A DNA stretch of 64,000 bases from Thermococcus chitonophagus. GTDB lineage: Archaea; Methanobacteriota_B; Thermococci; Thermococcales; Thermococcaceae. Shown piece after piece: positions 53,519 through 62,900 of this stretch. The translations under genes and the position numbers were made by a program. Location of the stretch: positions 1,897,980 through 1,961,979 of the forward strand of contig NZ_CP015193.1 of assembly GCF_002214605.1 (NCBI RefSeq), in the 5' to 3' direction. How positions within the stretch are numbered: the first letter of the stretch is position 1; every line of letters starts with the position of its first letter. The notes under the pieces are model-generated. The model saw only the letters and a program-made list of their open reading frames with translations, made no database searches and was not told the DNA's origin.

Positions 53519-53700
53519 CGTTCGCCCTACGCTTGTTTTCCTAATATCTGTTTCCGCTACCTGTTGTAGTGCAACAGGTGCGGTTGGTCTCACGCTCCCG
53601 CCCACATTGGGGCCACCGACCACCTCAAACAGGAGGTCATGGGCCTCAAGGCAGAACGGAAACGGCCCTGGAGAGATTACACTAAAAACTTCAAAAAACT
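53519..53700 (-). pseudogene. C-terminal remnant of a second TnpB
   Basis: The minus strand reads PFPFCLEAHDLLFEVVGGPN, then VGGSVRPTAPVALQQVAETD, continuing into the small antitoxin-like frame. The segment GSVRPTAPVALQQVAET resembles the C-terminal tails of thermococcal TnpB proteins (compare GSVSPVTLVAEAN in the 51415 copy). All upstream parts are missing. It marks an older insertion at the same place. Confidence 0.55.
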
Positions 53701-53810
53701 TACGACCACAAAAACAAACAAAAATACCAATCAGAGAACAGCCTGTCGATGAACTTCATCTAATCACCATTATATCTAATCAAGACTATATATAAAGAAG
53801 TTTCGAAAAG

Positions 53811-54323
53811 TCACTCACGGGCATGCTTGAGGACGTGGAAAACCTCTGCCTTTATTATCTCAAGGCCGGTCTTTACTGCGTTAACGCTCCCTGGGAGGGC
53901 AAACACTACGACAACCCTGTTTCTGCCCCTAATAATGCCTGCGGTAGCCCTCGTCAGGATTGCCGCACTCCCTATCTCCTCATAGCTCTTCAGCCTGAAT
54001 ATCTCGCCAAAGCTAAGTTCCCTGTCAAATAACGGCCTTACGGCCTCTATGGTTACGTCTGTAGAAGTAATTCCAGTCCCTCCTGTCGTCACGACGACAT
54101 CTGCTCCCTTTCTAATGGCTTCAAATAAGGCCAACAAGATCTCAAGCTTGTCATCTGGGACTATCTTGTAGTGGACGTTTTCACCAAGCTTAGAAAGCTC
54201 CTCCACGATTAGTGGGCCTGCCTTATCTTCCCTTTCTCCCCTAGCTCCCTTATCGCTGACCGTTATTACTCCGAACTTAAACGTCCTGGGGGCCTCTTTT
54301 TTGTGCTCTTCAACTCCCATCAT
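53811..54323 (-). CDS. moaB: Molybdopterin/tungstopterin adenylyltransferase-like protein MoaB
   Basis: A 170-residue protein of the MoaB/MogA family. The nucleotide and pterin binding site is VVTTGGTGITSTDVTIEAV; also VSDKGARGEREDKAG near the start and FALPGSVNAVKTGLEII near the end. It acts in the late steps of pterin cofactor synthesis. Pyrococcus uses tungsten enzymes. The start has two ATG codons in tandem. It is divergent from the 2-hydroxyacid dehydrogenase gene. Confidence 0.93.
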   Translation of the reverse strand: MMGVEEHKKEAPRTFKFGVITVSDKGARGEREDKAGPLIVEELSKLGENVHYKIVPDDKLEILLALFEAIRKGADVVVTTGGTGITSTDVTIEAVRPLFDRELSFGEIFRLKSYEEIGSAAILTRATAGIIRGRNRVVVVFALPGSVNAVKTGLEIIKAEVFHVLKHARE

Positions 54324-54390
54324 ATCACCAAAATCCCTTCATCAAAACCTTCTTATATCTCTTTTCGATGAATATCTTAACGGTGATCTC

Positions 54391-55395
54391 ATGAGGCCTA
54401 AGGTAGCCGTTCTTTTCAAGATGAAGAGCAAGCCACTTGAAGAGTTGAAAAGGTACACTGATGTTGACGTTCTCCTCTATCCTAGCGAGGATGAGCTCGC
54501 CGAGAGAATAAAGGAGTACGACGCGATAATAGTTTCACCCCTCAATAGGATTACAAAGAGGGTTTTGGAGAGAGCTAAGAAGCTGAAGGTGATAAGCTGC
54601 CACTCTGCGGGCTACGATAACGTTGACGTTGAAGAGGCAACGAGAAGGGGAATATACGTGACCAAGGTTTCTGGAGTTCTCAGCGAGGCCGTAGCGGAGT
54701 TCGCCGTTGGTCTAATCATAAACCTAATGAGGAAGATACACTATGCAGATAAGTTCATCAGGGAAGGCAGGTGGGAGAGCCACAGGGTAGTCTGGAGCGG
54801 GTTCAAGGAGATAGAAACGCTCTACGGCAAGAAAGTTGGTATAGTTGGAATGGGAGCCATCGGAAGGGCCATAGCAAAAAGGCTGATTCCATTTGGGGTT
54901 GACCTATACTACTGGTCGAGGCACAGAAAGGAGGACGTGGAAAGGGAGGGTGTGAAGTACCTGCCCCTAGATGACCTCTTAGATGAAGCCGACATAGTAA
55001 TCCTAGCTTTACCACTCACTAAAGAGACGTATCATATAATAAACGCCGAGAGAATCGAGAAACTAAAAGGGAAGTACCTTGTCAACATTGGAAGGGGAGC
55101 CCTGGTAGATGAGAAAGCACTAGTGAGGGTGTTGAAGGAAGGAAAGCTGAAAGGCTATGCAACTGACGTCTTCGAGGAGGAACCCGTTAAAGAGCATGAA
55201 CTATTTGAGTATGAATGGGAAACCGTCTTAACACCGCACTACGCCGGACTGGCAAAGGAGGCATTGGAAGATATGGGCTTTCAAGCAGTCAAAAACCTTC
55301 TCGCTATTCTAAGGGGGGAGATTCCCAAAGACTTGGTGAATAAGGATGTTGTTAAGGTCAGGCCCATAGAAGAAGTCAAGATGCTGGAGGGATGA
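54391..55395 (+). CDS. D-2-hydroxyacid dehydrogenase
   Basis: A 334-residue paralogue of glyoxylate reductase. The Rossmann motif is VGIVGMGAIGRAIAKRLI, the substrate Arg is in VNIGRGALVDE, the Glu in TDVFEEEPV, and the catalytic His in LTPHYAGLA. The loop SHRVVWSGFKEI differs from the 8602 enzyme, so substrate preference probably differs (for example phosphoglycerate-like or other hydroxyacids). The ATG at 54391 follows CGGTGATC. It overlaps the next gene by 4 bp (ATGA) in a five-gene run. Confidence 0.88.
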   Translation: MRPKVAVLFKMKSKPLEELKRYTDVDVLLYPSEDELAERIKEYDAIIVSPLNRITKRVLERAKKLKVISCHSAGYDNVDVEEATRRGIYVTKVSGVLSEAVAEFAVGLIINLMRKIHYADKFIREGRWESHRVVWSGFKEIETLYGKKVGIVGMGAIGRAIAKRLIPFGVDLYYWSRHRKEDVEREGVKYLPLDDLLDEADIVILALPLTKETYHIINAERIEKLKGKYLVNIGRGALVDEKALVRVLKEGKLKGYATDVFEEEPVKEHELFEYEWETVLTPHYAGLAKEALEDMGFQAVKNLLAILRGEIPKDLVNKDVVKVRPIEEVKMLEG

Positions 55396-56390
55396 AGATG
55401 ATAGAGTTATTGAAAAAGCTAACCCAAACCCCAGGGATCTCCGGCTACGAGGAAAAGATCAGGGAAGTAATTATAGAGGAGCTAAAAGACTTCGCCGATT
55501 ACAAGGTCGACACCATTGGAAACCTGATAGTGGAGCTCGGAGAAGGAGAAGAAGAGATTCTCTTCATGGCGCACATGGACGAGATTGGCCTCTTAATTAC
55601 GGGCGTAACCCAGGATGGGAAGTTGAGGTTTAGGAAGATCGGGGGCATAGATGACAGGCTGTTGTATGGAAGGCATGTGGATGTCATAACCGAAGATGGA
55701 AAGGTAGACGGTGTCATTGGAGCTATTCCTCCCCACCTAAACGTCAGAGGGGACAAGGGAACCAAGCCTTGGTATGATCTAGTCATTGACGTTGGGGCGG
55801 AAAGTAGAGAAGAGGTTGAGGCATTAGGAATTAAGCCTCTCGACTACGCTGTATTCAAGAAGCACTTTGCTGTCTTAAACGGCAAGTACGTTTCAACTAG
55901 ATCGCTTGACGATAGATTCGGGGTTGTTGCATTGATAGAGGCAATAAAAGCCCTTGTGGATCATGAATTCGAAAGGAAAGTTATCTTCGCATTTACGGTT
56001 CAGGAAGAGATAGGACTTAAGGGGGCAAAGTTCCTAGCGAACACCTACAGCCCTAAGTACGTCTTTGCCATAGATTCCTTCGCCTGCTGTAATGAACTAA
56101 CGGGTGACGTTGCTCTTGGCAAGGGTGCAGTTATAAGGGCAGTTGATAATTCCGCAATATACTCAAGGAGCCTTACTAGAAATGTGCTTAAGATAGCACA
56201 GAATAACAGCATTCCAATACAGATCGGTGTCACAGGGGGAGGGACAGATGCCTCAGCCTTTCAGCATAAGGCAGAAGTCTTAGCTTTAAGCGTTCCAATA
56301 AAGTACCTCCACAGCGAAGTTGAAATGCTCCACCTAAAAGACCTTGAAGCACTGATAAAGCTCATAGAGGCAATAACATTCGAGCTCTAG
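55392..56390 (+). CDS. M42 family TET aminopeptidase
   Basis: A 332-residue metallopeptidase that forms hollow tetrahedral dodecamers and trims peptides made by the proteasome. The zinc ligands are visible: His and Asp in FMAHMDEIG, Asp in STRSLDDRFG, catalytic Glu pair in TVQEEIGLKG, Asp in FAIDSFACC, and the last His in PIKYLHSEVEM. The start is the ATG overlapping the dehydrogenase stop. It resembles the P. horikoshii TET1 type as I recall; specificity cannot be read from sequence. Confidence 0.92.
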   Translation: MKMIELLKKLTQTPGISGYEEKIREVIIEELKDFADYKVDTIGNLIVELGEGEEEILFMAHMDEIGLLITGVTQDGKLRFRKIGGIDDRLLYGRHVDVITEDGKVDGVIGAIPPHLNVRGDKGTKPWYDLVIDVGAESREEVEALGIKPLDYAVFKKHFAVLNGKYVSTRSLDDRFGVVALIEAIKALVDHEFERKVIFAFTVQEEIGLKGAKFLANTYSPKYVFAIDSFACCNELTGDVALGKGAVIRAVDNSAIYSRSLTRNVLKIAQNNSIPIQIGVTGGGTDASAFQHKAEVLALSVPIKYLHSEVEMLHLKDLEALIKLIEAITFEL

Positions 56391-56401
56391 GAGGGCCATC
56401 C

Positions 56402-57166
56402 ATGATTGAGTACTTGGGCTACTTTGGAGTTGGAATTCTCGTTGGAACCCTCGCAGCGTTATTTGGCCTCGGTGGGGGTTTCCTCCTAGTTCCAATATTG
56501 AACATAGTCGGTGTTGAAATTCATCACGCGATAGGAACTTCAAGCGCAAGCATAGTGTTTACCGCGTTAAGCTCCTCCTACGCCTATCATAAGCAACGAA
56601 GGATACACTACAAGGCAGGCTTACTACTTGCAAGCACCGCCATAGTAGGAGCATATATAGGGGCGTGGCTCACCTCATTCATACCGGCAAGACAGCTAAA
56701 GGTCATCTTTGGGCTTGCACTTATCCCTGTGGCCTACAGAATTTACAAGAAGAAGCCCGTAGAGCCAACCCAAATTAAACTTGAAGATGTTAGGATAAAC
56801 GAGAAGGTAATCCCACTAGGAGGCTTCTTTGCCGGAATTCTAAGTGGTCTCCTTGGAGTCGGAGGAGGGATAATAAATGTTCCTTTCTTGACTTGGCTTG
56901 GGATGCCGATACACTACGCCGTTGCCACCTCAAGCTTCGCAATAGTTTTCACCTCGACAAGTAGTGCGATAAAGCACTACTTCCTCGGCAACGTTGAAGT
57001 CCACTGGTTGCCTCTTCTGGTCCCGGGACTCATAGTTGGAGCACAGCTTGGGGCTAGGATAGCAAAGAGGATTAAGGCCAAAAGCTTGAAGAATGCCTTT
57101 GCTGTTGTAATGGTGATCCTAGCCTTGAGAATGATACTGAAGGGGCTCGGATTTGAGGTGCCGTGA
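56402..57166 (+). CDS. TauE/SafE-family sulfite/sulfonate permease
   Basis: A 254-residue protein with about eight membrane helices in two repeats. Each repeat has the family glycine motif: LAALFGLGGGFLLVPIL then AIGTSSASIVFTA, and LSGLLGVGGGIINVPFL then AVATSSFAIVFTS. It moves an organic or inorganic sulfur anion or another small acid. The substrate is unknown. It begins 12 bp after the peptidase gene. Confidence 0.9.
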   Translation: MIEYLGYFGVGILVGTLAALFGLGGGFLLVPILNIVGVEIHHAIGTSSASIVFTALSSSYAYHKQRRIHYKAGLLLASTAIVGAYIGAWLTSFIPARQLKVIFGLALIPVAYRIYKKKPVEPTQIKLEDVRINEKVIPLGGFFAGILSGLLGVGGGIINVPFLTWLGMPIHYAVATSSFAIVFTSTSSAIKHYFLGNVEVHWLPLLVPGLIVGAQLGARIAKRIKAKSLKNAFAVVMVILALRMILKGLGFEVP

Positions 57167-57167
57167 G

Positions 57168-57959
57168 ATGTTCAGTAAGGAGGATATCGAAGGGTTAGTC
57201 GTTCAAATAAGAAGGGAGCACGGACTGCCGGTTACTCCCTTTGAGATAGATGAGGTAAGGTACGACAAGGAAGAGGATAAGATGTTCATAATAGCCCACG
57301 ACAGAACGGACAAGAGTGTCATAATCGGGAGTAGCCTAGTTATAGGCAAGCTCAAGGAGATCCTAGGCGTAAAAATGGTCAGCGTTTACACGACCTTGGA
57401 CTTAACTCTCAAGAAAATGCAACTTGAAGAGAGCTTAAAGTTTGCCGAGGAATACGGCCTCGACTTCCTTGTCCCATTTATAAAGGCCGAATTCAACTTT
57501 CCTCCCAGGAAGTGGCCCTCTCGGAAAGAGAGCGTTAAGGGTCTCGTATTTCTGAGTTTTAATGCGAAAGCGTTGCTCGGTTTCGCCGATGCATTTGGAA
57601 TAGAAAGTCAAGTTTATGGTGTTAGATATTCATTCCCCAAGCTGTCATTTACACCTGTGGACAGACCAGTAAGAGAAATCTTTTTCCCAGATGAGGAGTT
57701 TTTGGAAAGTTTGGTAGAGGATGAAGAAATAATATTCTCGGAGTTTACATTTCCAGCAAAGTTTGATAAAGTGGCATTAATAAATCCTATAAGATTTCTG
57801 AGAATAGGATACTTCGAGCTTAAGTATCTGTTCGGCGAATCTAGGCCAGCTGTCTTCAACAAGGTCGACTTAGTTGATTATGTCGTTAAGATGGTATCAG
57901 AAGGTCTCATGGAGGCAACTGATGGAGCAAGAATAATCAGGTGGGGCTGGAAGAGATGA
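57168..57959 (+). CDS. Conserved thermococcal protein, unknown function
   Basis: A 263-residue soluble protein. The start, MFSKEDIEGLVVQIRREHG, lies 2 bp after the permease stop, with GAGGTGCC as ribosome site. It is alpha/beta with blocks such as MFIIAHDRTDKSVIIGSS, YTTLDLTLKKMQLEES, LDFLVPFIKAEFNFPPRKW and LVFLSFNAKALLGFADAF. No catalytic motif is known to me. The 4-bp overlap with the next kinase suggests a common pathway. In other Pyrococcus the two stand together, as I recall. Confidence 0.55.
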   Translation: MFSKEDIEGLVVQIRREHGLPVTPFEIDEVRYDKEEDKMFIIAHDRTDKSVIIGSSLVIGKLKEILGVKMVSVYTTLDLTLKKMQLEESLKFAEEYGLDFLVPFIKAEFNFPPRKWPSRKESVKGLVFLSFNAKALLGFADAFGIESQVYGVRYSFPKLSFTPVDRPVREIFFPDEEFLESLVEDEEIIFSEFTFPAKFDKVALINPIRFLRIGYFELKYLFGESRPAVFNKVDLVDYVVKMVSEGLMEATDGARIIRWGWKR

Positions 57960-58528
57960 TAGTGGGAATAGCCGGCAAGATAGCTGCAGGTAAAACAACG
58001 GTAGCGAAGTTCCTTGAAGAGAAGGGATTCTGCAGAATAAGCTGCAGTGAGCCTCTTATCGATCTGCTAACGGGCAATACTGATAAGTATTCATGGGTTC
58101 CCAAAGTAGACTTCAAAGGAGAGCAAACTCGAGAGAATTTAATCAAGCTAGGCAGAATATTGAAGGAAAAATACGGAGAGGACATCCTAATACGGCTTGC
58201 AATAGACAAGCTTAGGCACTGTAAGAATATAGCGATAGATGGGGTTAGATCTAGGGGAGAAGCAGAGAAGATTAAAGAAATGGGAGGGATACTTATCTAC
58301 ATTGAGGCAAAACCAGTGATAAGGTTCGAAAGATTGAAGAAAAGAAATGCAGGTAAAGACAGGGAAATAAAAACACTCCATGATCTTCTGAAGTTTGATG
58401 AATGGGAGGAGAAGCTATATCAAACATCAAAACTAAAAGAAATCGCAGATTTCGTTATTGTAAACGAGGGATCACTTGAAGATTTAAAGGAGGAAGTTAA
58501 GAAGATTCTTCGCGAAGTATCCTTGTGA
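57956..58528 (+). CDS. Small P-loop nucleotide kinase (dephospho-CoA kinase-like)
   Basis: A 190-residue kinase. Walker A is VGIAGKIAAGKTTVAKFL at the start, followed by the base-binding stretch CRISCSEPLIDLL, the DGVRSRGEAEKIK segment, and a lid with RFERLKKRNAGKDRE. It resembles dephospho-CoA kinase and the AAA_18/33 kinases of archaea. The real substrate may be a nucleotide. Archaeal dephospho-CoA kinases use other proteins, so I leave it open. The ATG overlaps the stop of the gene before it, and the end overlaps the convergent DUF835 gene by 32 bp. Confidence 0.7.
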   Translation: MIVGIAGKIAAGKTTVAKFLEEKGFCRISCSEPLIDLLTGNTDKYSWVPKVDFKGEQTRENLIKLGRILKEKYGEDILIRLAIDKLRHCKNIAIDGVRSRGEAEKIKEMGGILIYIEAKPVIRFERLKKRNAGKDREIKTLHDLLKFDEWEEKLYQTSKLKEIADFVIVNEGSLEDLKEEVKKILREVSL

Positions 58529-59558
58529 GGAGAACCCATTGCCTATCATCCCAGACTTCCCTCTCAGTTACCACCACAAGAGTTCCCCTATGAACTATCA
58601 CCATGTCCCTAAGAGTCGCTAAGAACTTTAGAAGGGCATCAAAGCCATTGTACAGGGCTAAGTACTCAGGACAGTCTACTATCACTACGCCACCTTCGGA
58701 GGCCTGAAGATATCTTTTTGACAATTCCAACATTCTAGGGAGATCCGTTGGACTTATGTCACTCTCATAGTCAGAAATAGCCCTAGTAACAAAGTATTTG
58801 TACCACGCTTCAGGCGTCTGTATATTCCTAACAAAAGCTAATGCAGGAAAGTTTTCTAATTTCTGATAAATATTTTTCTTGAATTCCTCCACTGTAACTA
58901 GAAGAGAGCCAGACTTAAGTTCAGAAGCCTTATGGGGAGTTAGTCTAAAATACATCTCACTTCTGAAAACTTCAATAACCCCATATAATAATGTTAGAGT
59001 GAGGATAGTAGCTATCGTGAATCCAATAGGAGCAAACCACTTTATTGGCCTCAGAAATGGATAATCCATTTGATGAAGGCCAAGAAGGACAAGGGAGGAT
59101 ATTAGAAAGAGACTTTTTCTACCAAAAACTTCTTTTAATTTGATAATCATTATTCCGGAAAATGCCATGAAAAATCCAGAAACTCCATGAACTATACTTT
59201 TTACCACTAACCCTCCTGAATTCATATAATGGGCCAGGGCAAGTGTATAGCCGGCCAGAATAATCGGCGTTAATGACAGTAACCAAAATACGTAGAGAGA
59301 GGGCATTTCCCCTTCTTCCTCTATAAGAAGCGTTGTTGACGTTAGAAGAAGCAGTGTTGCTGTTAATGCCGTTGATATGTTGCTTAAGATATCAGAACCT
59401 AAAATATCACTGAGCGTATGCATGGCATATACAAGCAGGCCAACTCCTAAAATTACCGCAGAGGTTCGTCTAATTTTAAGGTATATCACGAAAAGCCATG
59501 AAGCAGCGATTATTTTAGCAAGTGTTGTTATTACCCTTGCAAGGGTAAGGATGTCCAT
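58497..59558 (-). CDS. Membrane protein with C-terminal DUF835 domain
   Basis: A 353-residue protein. Residues about 1-210 form seven or so membrane helices; the cytoplasmic end (about 220-353) is a DUF835 domain: KSGSLLVTVEEFKKNIYQKL, FVRNIQTPEAWYKYFVTRA in part, VVIVDCPEYLALYNGFDALL. DUF835 is found in many archaeal sensor-like membrane proteins and is thought to bind nucleotides. It is a likely signal protein of unknown input. It is divergent from rio2, with which it shares an A/T-rich promoter. Confidence 0.8.
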   Translation of the reverse strand: MDILTLARVITTLAKIIAASWLFVIYLKIRRTSAVILGVGLLVYAMHTLSDILGSDILSNISTALTATLLLLTSTTLLIEEEGEMPSLYVFWLLSLTPIILAGYTLALAHYMNSGGLVVKSIVHGVSGFFMAFSGIMIIKLKEVFGRKSLFLISSLVLLGLHQMDYPFLRPIKWFAPIGFTIATILTLTLLYGVIEVFRSEMYFRLTPHKASELKSGSLLVTVEEFKKNIYQKLENFPALAFVRNIQTPEAWYKYFVTRAISDYESDISPTDLPRMLELSKRYLQASEGGVVIVDCPEYLALYNGFDALLKFLATLRDMVIVHRGTLVVVTEREVWDDRQWVLLTRILREESS

Positions 59559-59589
59559 ACCAAATCACCCCATCATATACAACATATGT

Positions 59590-59607
59590 ACAATAAATAT
59601 TTAATCC
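59590..59607. promoter_or_regulatory. Symmetric TATA element shared by two divergent genes
   Basis: AATAAATATTTAAT (59592-59605) is almost self-complementary. It lies 34 bp before the DUF835 ATG (minus) and 23 bp before the rio2 ATG (plus), which would make rio2 nearly leaderless. Confidence 0.45.
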
Positions 59608-59627
59608 CTCCTAGAGACTTGGTCACG

Positions 59628-60587
59628 ATGGTTAGTAAACTCTTAGCTCTCGAAGCATACCCTAGGCTCAAAGACATAGACTTTAGACTACTTAGGGCTG
59701 TAGAGCTTAAGATGAGATACTATAAATGGGTTCCGTTAGAGGAAATAGCAAAATTCGCAAGAATGGACGTTGAAAGCGCAAGCCACCGATTAGGGAGGCT
59801 AGATAACTGGGGGCTGATAATTAGAAGAAGTGACATGGGATACATAGGTTACCAGCTAACAATACATGGATACGATGCCCTTGCAATAAGGGCATTTGCA
59901 AAGAAAGGGGTAATTGAAGCAATATCTACCACCCAAATAGGAGTTGGGAAGGATGCAGACGTGTACGTTGCTTTAACTCCCTCAGGAGAGAAGGTTGCAG
60001 TGAAGTTTAACAGGATTGGAGAGAGAACTAGCGCAAGGAAAGCGGGTTATCACAGTGATGTATTTGCAGACAAGCATCACAAGAGCTGGTTATACGTTTC
60101 TAGGTTAATAGCAAAGAAGGAACACGAAGCCCTTGTTTTGCTAAGCTCATTCGCTAAAGTTCCAAAGCCGATAGCTTGGAACAGGCATGCAATAGTAATG
60201 GAGTTCATTAGAGGGGTTGAGCTAGCAGAATTAAGGGACACGGACCTTACGAGAGAAGAAGCAAGTGAAATCCTGGGGAAAGTGTTAGATGAATACGAGA
60301 AGATAGTCAAGTTCGGAATAGTTCATGGGGACATGAGTGAGTTCAACATAGTATTAACCGAAGACAATGATATTTTGATAATAGACTGGGCCCAGTACTT
60401 AAGCTGTGCAAATCCCGAAAGCCTAAACTTACTGAAAAGGGACATAACTGTCCTTTTAAACGCCTTCCGGAGAAGGTGGGGCGTAAAGAGAGACTTTGAT
60501 GAAGAATGGAAAAGATTTTATGAAGCATGGCTAGTTGGAAGAAAAGAAGTCAGCGAAGAAGAAGAACAAACTCCCCAGGATGCCTAA
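59628..60587 (+). CDS. rio2: Rio2 serine kinase/ATPase
   Basis: A 319-residue kinase of the Rio2 family, needed to mature the small ribosomal subunit. The N-terminal winged helix is at about 10-80 (FRLLRAVELKMRYYKWVP). The kinase domain has a nucleotide loop QIGVGKDADVYVALTPSGEK, a Lys in VAVKFNR, catalytic HGDMSEFNIVL and metal-binding IIDWAQ. The ATG used begins MVSKLLALEAYPRLKD; the longer frame to 59586 would include the promoter. Its end overlaps glmA by 38 bp in the convergent direction. Confidence 0.95.
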   Translation: MVSKLLALEAYPRLKDIDFRLLRAVELKMRYYKWVPLEEIAKFARMDVESASHRLGRLDNWGLIIRRSDMGYIGYQLTIHGYDALAIRAFAKKGVIEAISTTQIGVGKDADVYVALTPSGEKVAVKFNRIGERTSARKAGYHSDVFADKHHKSWLYVSRLIAKKEHEALVLLSSFAKVPKPIAWNRHAIVMEFIRGVELAELRDTDLTREEASEILGKVLDEYEKIVKFGIVHGDMSEFNIVLTEDNDILIIDWAQYLSCANPESLNLLKRDITVLLNAFRRRWGVKRDFDEEWKRFYEAWLVGRKEVSEEEEQTPQDA

Positions 60588-62895
60588 TGACCAACGTTGT
60601 AACTTCGCCCTCCTGCTTCTTCTCTACGACTTCACCGTTTTCAACGCCCTCAACGTCTCCCTTAATGGCGACCTCTGCAGTGTTGCTTAAGTGGTTTCTG
60701 AACGTTATCTTGCCATCCTCATACCGAGTAACTGTGGCCGTTGAGTAAACTACCTCCACACTTCCATATTTGACGTTTACCGGCAGGAATAGAACTCCTC
60801 TATTCTTCATTTCAAGCTCTATAAGCTTAGGGAACTCAATTCCATTATAGCTTATCCTGCCCTTTACTGCATGGCCCCTTGGGTTGATGACAGCTAAGTA
60901 GTTGCCCCTCGGGATAACTATCATGTCCCTGTCGGTAACTTTGAAGTCCCTCTCGACTCCCTGCAACTCCAGAATCTTGTCAACGAACTTCCTGTGCATG
61001 TCGTGATAGCTTGAGAAGTACTGAAGCCTGAATCCCAAGATTACGGCAGAGCCCTTACCCTTCCTAACAATAGCTCCAACGACCTTGTCCTCAACCCACG
61101 CTATTGGCTCACCGCCCTTGACTTCCCTCACGACGTTTCTGACTATCATTCTATCAATCCCATCGGCATCAACGCTGACAAATGGAATTAGCCTGACATT
61201 ATCTCTAGCAGGCTCTCCTTCAACTTTAACCCCCAAGAACTCTTCAAGCTTTCTGTACTCATTCAGGTTCTCATCCAAGTAGGGCAACATTGGAAGGATT
61301 ACCAGGTTTCCTCCCTTCTCAACGTACTCCGCAAGCTTGTCTTGGACTTCCCTGCCCATGAAGTCTAAACTGTAAACCCAAATCTGCTCGTACCTGAGCA
61401 TCTCCTCGACTGTAGTGTTCTCCAGATCAATTACATCAAAGGGAACATTGCTCATCGCCAGCAATGTGAGGAGACCCCTCTCTCCGAAGAGGTACTCATT
61501 GAGATTAACGCTCTCCTTGAAGTTCTCCGGCCTATGGCCCCAGAGGTTTAGGGCTTCATAGGGCTCGTACATCGCGAAGGCGACCTTTGCATTGAACGGC
61601 GAATACGCAAAGTCCTTATTAGCCTTAAGGAACTCGCCAATCCACTTTATTGGCTCTACATGTTGCCTTTCACTTCCATCAAGACCTATTGGAGAATATA
61701 CATCCCAAGTAACACCGTTGTGAGATTCATAGCCTCTCGGATTCTCACCGCCGACATAGAGATAGTAGTTTATGTTGTGGATTCCCAGGGAGGGTAGCAG
61801 ACCATAGAGGAGCTCGGCTTCATCTTTTTCTATAACATTGGCCAGTGATGACTGTGTTTCTATGCTTAAAGGAGGAGTGTTCAGCTTGTTTACATAGTAC
61901 CTATACGTCCCTATCTTGTAGTACACATGGCCAAGCCTGTCTTCCTTAAAGTCAAAGCTCCTGTAGAAGGAGTACCAAAACTCAGTCCAAAGATGTATGT
62001 CCAGATTATTCTTCCTTATGTAGTTGTAGAAGTGCCTCCATGCCGCCAAAAGGAGGTATGGGTCGAGTATGCTTACAGGAACATCAACATACTCCTGAAT
62101 CTTATGATATAGAGTTTTTACATACTCATTAGTCATCCAGATCTTGAAGTGGTGCCAATCGATAATCTTTGGCAGTGGCTCAGAGAAGTCCTTAGGTGGA
62201 GCTATCTCTGTGTAGTCCGAGAACTTGCCTTTGTACCTCTCCTCAAGCTGATCTAAGGAGAATGTTTCCCTGAGCCACTTGTGCCAGAGACCGTTCGGCT
62301 TAACTACAACATCATTGTAGTCCGTAAGAAACGCCTGGAATATCGTCTCCCAGTACGATGGCTCATCATCTATCGTGACGTTGATTATCGGTCCTCCCTT
62401 TGTGTATAGATAGTCCTTGATTATCGGGAACACCTGCTCGTACCACTTCATCACGTACCCCAGATAAGTGGGATGAAGGTATGTGATAGGGGGATAGTAG
62501 ATGTCCCTGGGTAGGGGACCGTTTGGGCCTCTAGCAAGTATCTCAGGATGCTTGTTAATTAGCCACTCTGGAATGCCACCATTCTTCCACTCACCGCAGA
62601 TGTAGGGACCGGGTCTTATGATAACGTAAAGACCAAGATCCTGTGCTAGCTCCAGAAAACCAATTAGATCCCTCTGAGGGTGAGTTTCCCCGATGAAGTC
62701 AAACTTCCCTTCTTCTGGCTCATGCCAGTTCCATGCAACATACGTGTCAACGGTATTAAGGCCGTGCTTTTTCATCTTCTCTAACCTGTCTCGCCAAGCA
62801 TCTCTAGGAACTCTAAAGAACTGGAGGGTTCCACCATAGACAACGATTTTCTCGCCCTCAACAATGTAAAGCTTACCATCATGGGTGACCTTCAT
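60550..62895 (-). CDS. glmA: Exo-beta-D-glucosaminidase GlmA (GH35)
   Basis: A 781-residue enzyme that removes glucosamine from the non-reducing end of chitosan oligomers in the archaeal chitin pathway. It has the GH35 barrel start (VVYGGTLQFFRVPRDAWRD, then NTVDTYVAWNWHEPEEGKFD), the active-site segment VIIRPGPYICGEW, the acid/base region NVTIDDEPSYWE, and a nucleophile region PPLSIETQSSL. The C-terminal beta domains (about 560-781) bind sugar. There is no signal peptide, so it acts inside the cell on imported dimers. The ATG follows GGTGGTGATACC. It lies directly after the deaminase gene. Confidence 0.93.
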   Translation of the reverse strand: MKVTHDGKLYIVEGEKIVVYGGTLQFFRVPRDAWRDRLEKMKKHGLNTVDTYVAWNWHEPEEGKFDFIGETHPQRDLIGFLELAQDLGLYVIIRPGPYICGEWKNGGIPEWLINKHPEILARGPNGPLPRDIYYPPITYLHPTYLGYVMKWYEQVFPIIKDYLYTKGGPIINVTIDDEPSYWETIFQAFLTDYNDVVVKPNGLWHKWLRETFSLDQLEERYKGKFSDYTEIAPPKDFSEPLPKIIDWHHFKIWMTNEYVKTLYHKIQEYVDVPVSILDPYLLLAAWRHFYNYIRKNNLDIHLWTEFWYSFYRSFDFKEDRLGHVYYKIGTYRYYVNKLNTPPLSIETQSSLANVIEKDEAELLYGLLPSLGIHNINYYLYVGGENPRGYESHNGVTWDVYSPIGLDGSERQHVEPIKWIGEFLKANKDFAYSPFNAKVAFAMYEPYEALNLWGHRPENFKESVNLNEYLFGERGLLTLLAMSNVPFDVIDLENTTVEEMLRYEQIWVYSLDFMGREVQDKLAEYVEKGGNLVILPMLPYLDENLNEYRKLEEFLGVKVEGEPARDNVRLIPFVSVDADGIDRMIVRNVVREVKGGEPIAWVEDKVVGAIVRKGKGSAVILGFRLQYFSSYHDMHRKFVDKILELQGVERDFKVTDRDMIVIPRGNYLAVINPRGHAVKGRISYNGIEFPKLIELEMKNRGVLFLPVNVKYGSVEVVYSTATVTRYEDGKITFRNHLSNTAEVAIKGDVEGVENGEVVEKKQEGEVTTLVIRHPGEFVLLLR

Positions 62896-62900
62896 AGGTA

